From positions 1 to 64,000 of the forward strand of contig JAVRFV010002340.1 of the NCBI GenBank assembly GCA_032716605.1: a stretch of 64,000 bases of DNA, in the 5' to 3' direction. Positions 62,095 to 64,000 of this stretch are shown one piece after another. Below the pieces are notes generated by a model. It was given only the letters and a program-made list of their open reading frames with translations. It was not told where the DNA came from and did no database searches. The DNA comes from Paralithodes platypus (Eukaryota > Arthropoda > Malacostraca > Decapoda > Lithodidae). Both the position numbers and the translations under genes were made by a program. How positions within the stretch are numbered: position 1 is the first letter of the stretch; each line of letters begins with the position of its first letter.

Positions 62095-63625
62095 GTCAAA
62101 ACTATTTTGCAGAATCTCTCAGTAGATAAGGCTCCTGGTCCAGATGAAATTCCTCCAATAGTACTTAAGAATTGCTCCTTGGTGCTCGCTCCTGTATTGG
62201 CAAAATGTTTCCGTCTATGTACTCATACCTCATGCTTCCCAGTACCCTGGAAAGAAGCAAACATCCATCCAGTTCCTAAAAAAGGTGCCTCTTCAGATCC
62301 ATCAAACTACAGACCAATAGCTATAACTTCCACTCTTGGTAAAGTCTTTGAAATTATATTAAATAATCACATAATTAAACATCTTGAGAATAATAAATTA
62401 ATCAGTGATAGGCAATATGGTTTTAGACGATGTCGATCAACTGCAGACATTCTTTGCCTTCTTACGCATCAAATCAACCAAGCTACAGACCAACATGGTG
62501 AAACACATACAATAGCACTGGATATATCAAAGGCATTTGATAGAGTCTGGCATCAATCCTTATTGTCGAAGATGTCACACTACGGCCTTGCATCATTAGT
62601 TCCACTAATTTCTTCTTATCTTCATAACAGAAAAATACGTGTAGTGGTAGATGGCCTTTATTCTCAATTTCACTCAATAAATGCTGGTGTTCCCCAGGGA
62701 TCAGTTTTGGCCCCAATTCTGTTCCTCATTCATATCAATGATCTCATATCTACCACCCATAATCCAATACATTCCTACGCAGATGACTCAACACTCCACA
62801 GTTCCTTCACATTTACCAATTCTTTCACCCAACCCGATCTTATAAATTCAAAAATAAGCACTGCAATTTCTCTGAACCAGGACCTTTCTAGAATTGAAGA
62901 ATGGGGACAAAAGAATCTAGTTTCCTTTAATGCACAGAAAACCAAGTACATTCAATTTTCTAACCGACAGAATCTCACTGACTCCCATATATTTTTTAAT
63001 GATGTAAATATTCCCACTTCCCATAGTATTGACATTCTCGGTGTAACATTAACTACTAACTTGAGCTGGACACATTATGTTAGAAGCATTGCTAAGAATG
63101 CCTCTAAAAAACTGGGACTCCTGTACAGAGTTCGAGAATTCTTCACTGACGAGCAGTTGGCCGTAATATAAAAGTCATGTGCGTTCTCAGATGGATTACT
63201 GTTCACCTCTGTGGAGTGGAAGTGGAGTGGTTGCATTGAGGCAGTTGGACAAAATTCAAAATAAAGCTATTAGATTAATCAATAACCCTGCAATCACACA
63301 GGACCTTCCTACATTATCCATACGAAGAAACGTTGCATCCCTTGCATTATTCTACAGATATTTTCACAGCAATTGTTCCGAGGAACTTGCTTCAATTGTG
63401 CCGCCTCTCCACATCTTTCCCCGTAGAACTAGGGCAGCTGAGAGCGCCCATGAATTTACACTTTCTCCTCCACAATGCAGAACTTCTGCTTATCAAAATT
63501 CATTTATCCCTAGAACTACTACTCTTTGGAATTCACTTCCCTCGAATTGCTTTCCACAAACTTACAATCTACAAATGTTTAAATCCAGTTGTTACAAACA
63601 TTTTATGAATGGAGGATGCCTTTAG
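62095..63625 (+). pseudogene. LINE-B reverse transcriptase (one frame-shift)
   Basis: The frame 62107-63171 (354 residues) holds the whole RT core: KAPGPDEIPPIVLKN, NYRPIAITSTLGKVFE, RQYGFRRCRSTADIL, TIALDISKAFDRVWH (first catalytic Asp), AGVPQGSVLAPILFL and YADDSTLHSS (Asp pair). The motif wording is that of jockey-type LINEs. A single-base change near 63168 ends it, and the C-terminal part continues at 63179-63625 (SQMDYCSPLWSGSG, TLWNSLPSNCFP). The RT itself looks recently active: all catalytic residues are present and the poly(A) is long. Confidence 0.85.
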
Positions 63626-63703
63626 GCACATGGACTTTTTGTTTTATCTGTGTTTTTCCTTCCTCCGTTCATTGTCTCTTAAAAAAAAAAAAAAAAAAAA
63701 AAA

Positions 63704-64000
63704 CCTGCACTAGAACGACTAGAGTTTTCCCATGCTAGAATAAGAAGGGCTATAGAAAAAATGAACAGAAGTAAGTCCCCGGGACCGGATGGGATACACC
63801 CAAGAATCATAAAGGAAGGAGGGGAGATGTTAGTAGAGCCATTGAAAATGTTATTTGAGATATCATTTAATACAGGACAAATCCCGATGGACTGGAGAGA
63901 GGCGAACATAACAGCTATAATATTTAAGAAGGGAAAGAGAAATGACCCAGGAAATTATAGACCAGTCAGTTTGACAAGTGTTGTGTGTAAACTAATGGAA
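63704..64000 (+). pseudogene. LINE-A copy 3 ORF2, start of RT (continues beyond window)
   Basis: Resumes the LINE-A ORF2 after LINE-B: EFSHARIRRAIEKMNRSKSP, GPDGIHPRIIKEGGEMLVEP, TGQIPMDWREANITAI and NYRPVSLTSVVCKLME, identical in order to copy 2 at 16750-16440. The frame is open to the window end except for a substitution-level difference (AIIFKKG for AIFKKGK). The catalytic motifs lie outside the window. Confidence 0.85.

Larger units (their letters stand above)
61025..63703 (+). mobile_element. LINE-B: jockey-like LINE with poly(A) tail, inserted in LINE-A
   Basis: 2.7 kb ending in 23 A residues (63681-63703). LINE-A continues directly on both sides. The target duplication is at most ACC and could not be fixed. 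Confidence 0.87.
58275..64000 (+). mobile_element. LINE-A copy 3, split by LINE-B, running off the window
   Basis: 5' UTR from about 58275, intact ORF1 and broken endonuclease up to 61024, then LINE-B, and LINE-A again from 63704 with the start of the RT. It lacks the SINE S1 insertion that copies 1 and 2 share. Confidence 0.85.

Overview
The window looks like gene-poor, repeat-saturated nuclear DNA from an arthropod, most likely a decapod crustacean such as a crab (inference). The support is the mix of DIRS, CR1/L2-like, jockey-like and RTE-like elements, TTAA-bounded miniature elements, and short interstitial TTAGG arrays of the arthropod telomere type. I found no host protein-coding gene, rRNA or genuine tRNA gene. 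Nearly everything recognisable is a transposable element, and most elements sit inside one another.

Layout: 1-3889 holds LINE scraps and LINE-A copy 1, which carries a SINE. 3890-12310 is a near-complete DIRS retrotransposon (DIRS-1) with gag, RT/RNase H/methyltransferase-like and tyrosine recombinase genes, unequal inverted terminal repeats and an internal complementary region. 12311-25056 is the 3' half of a second DIRS (DIRS-2), cut by a TTAA element, by LINE-A copy 2 and by LINE-C. 25057-32100 is a pile of broken LINEs. 32400-35200 holds MITEs and telomere-like arrays. 35200-40430 holds two more LINEs. 42401-47982 is a second member of the DIRS-1 family on the minus strand (DIRS-3). 47983-53270 holds LINE and SINE pieces and a pogo/Tigger-like DNA transposon. 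53447-57590 is a chain and nest of TTAA-bounded elements. 58275-64000 is LINE-A copy 3, split by a jockey-like LINE with a poly(A) tail.

The most notable observation is the difference between DIRS-1 and DIRS-3. Their terminal repeats and 3' non-coding parts are almost identical. In the coding part the sense-strand adenines of DIRS-1 are replaced by C, G or T in DIRS-3, while C, G and T are nearly untouched. In a 300-base hand alignment in the RT gene, 43 of 58 adenines differ against 7 of about 242 other bases. All three replacement bases occur, so this is not ADAR- or APOBEC-type editing. It resembles the adenine mutagenesis of bacterial diversity-generating retroelements, which to my knowledge has not been described for a eukaryotic DIRS element. 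Loss of A removes stop codons, so DIRS-3 keeps long open frames although its catalytic residues are gone.

All boundaries and alignments were made by eye; family names are given only as precisely as the visible motifs allow.
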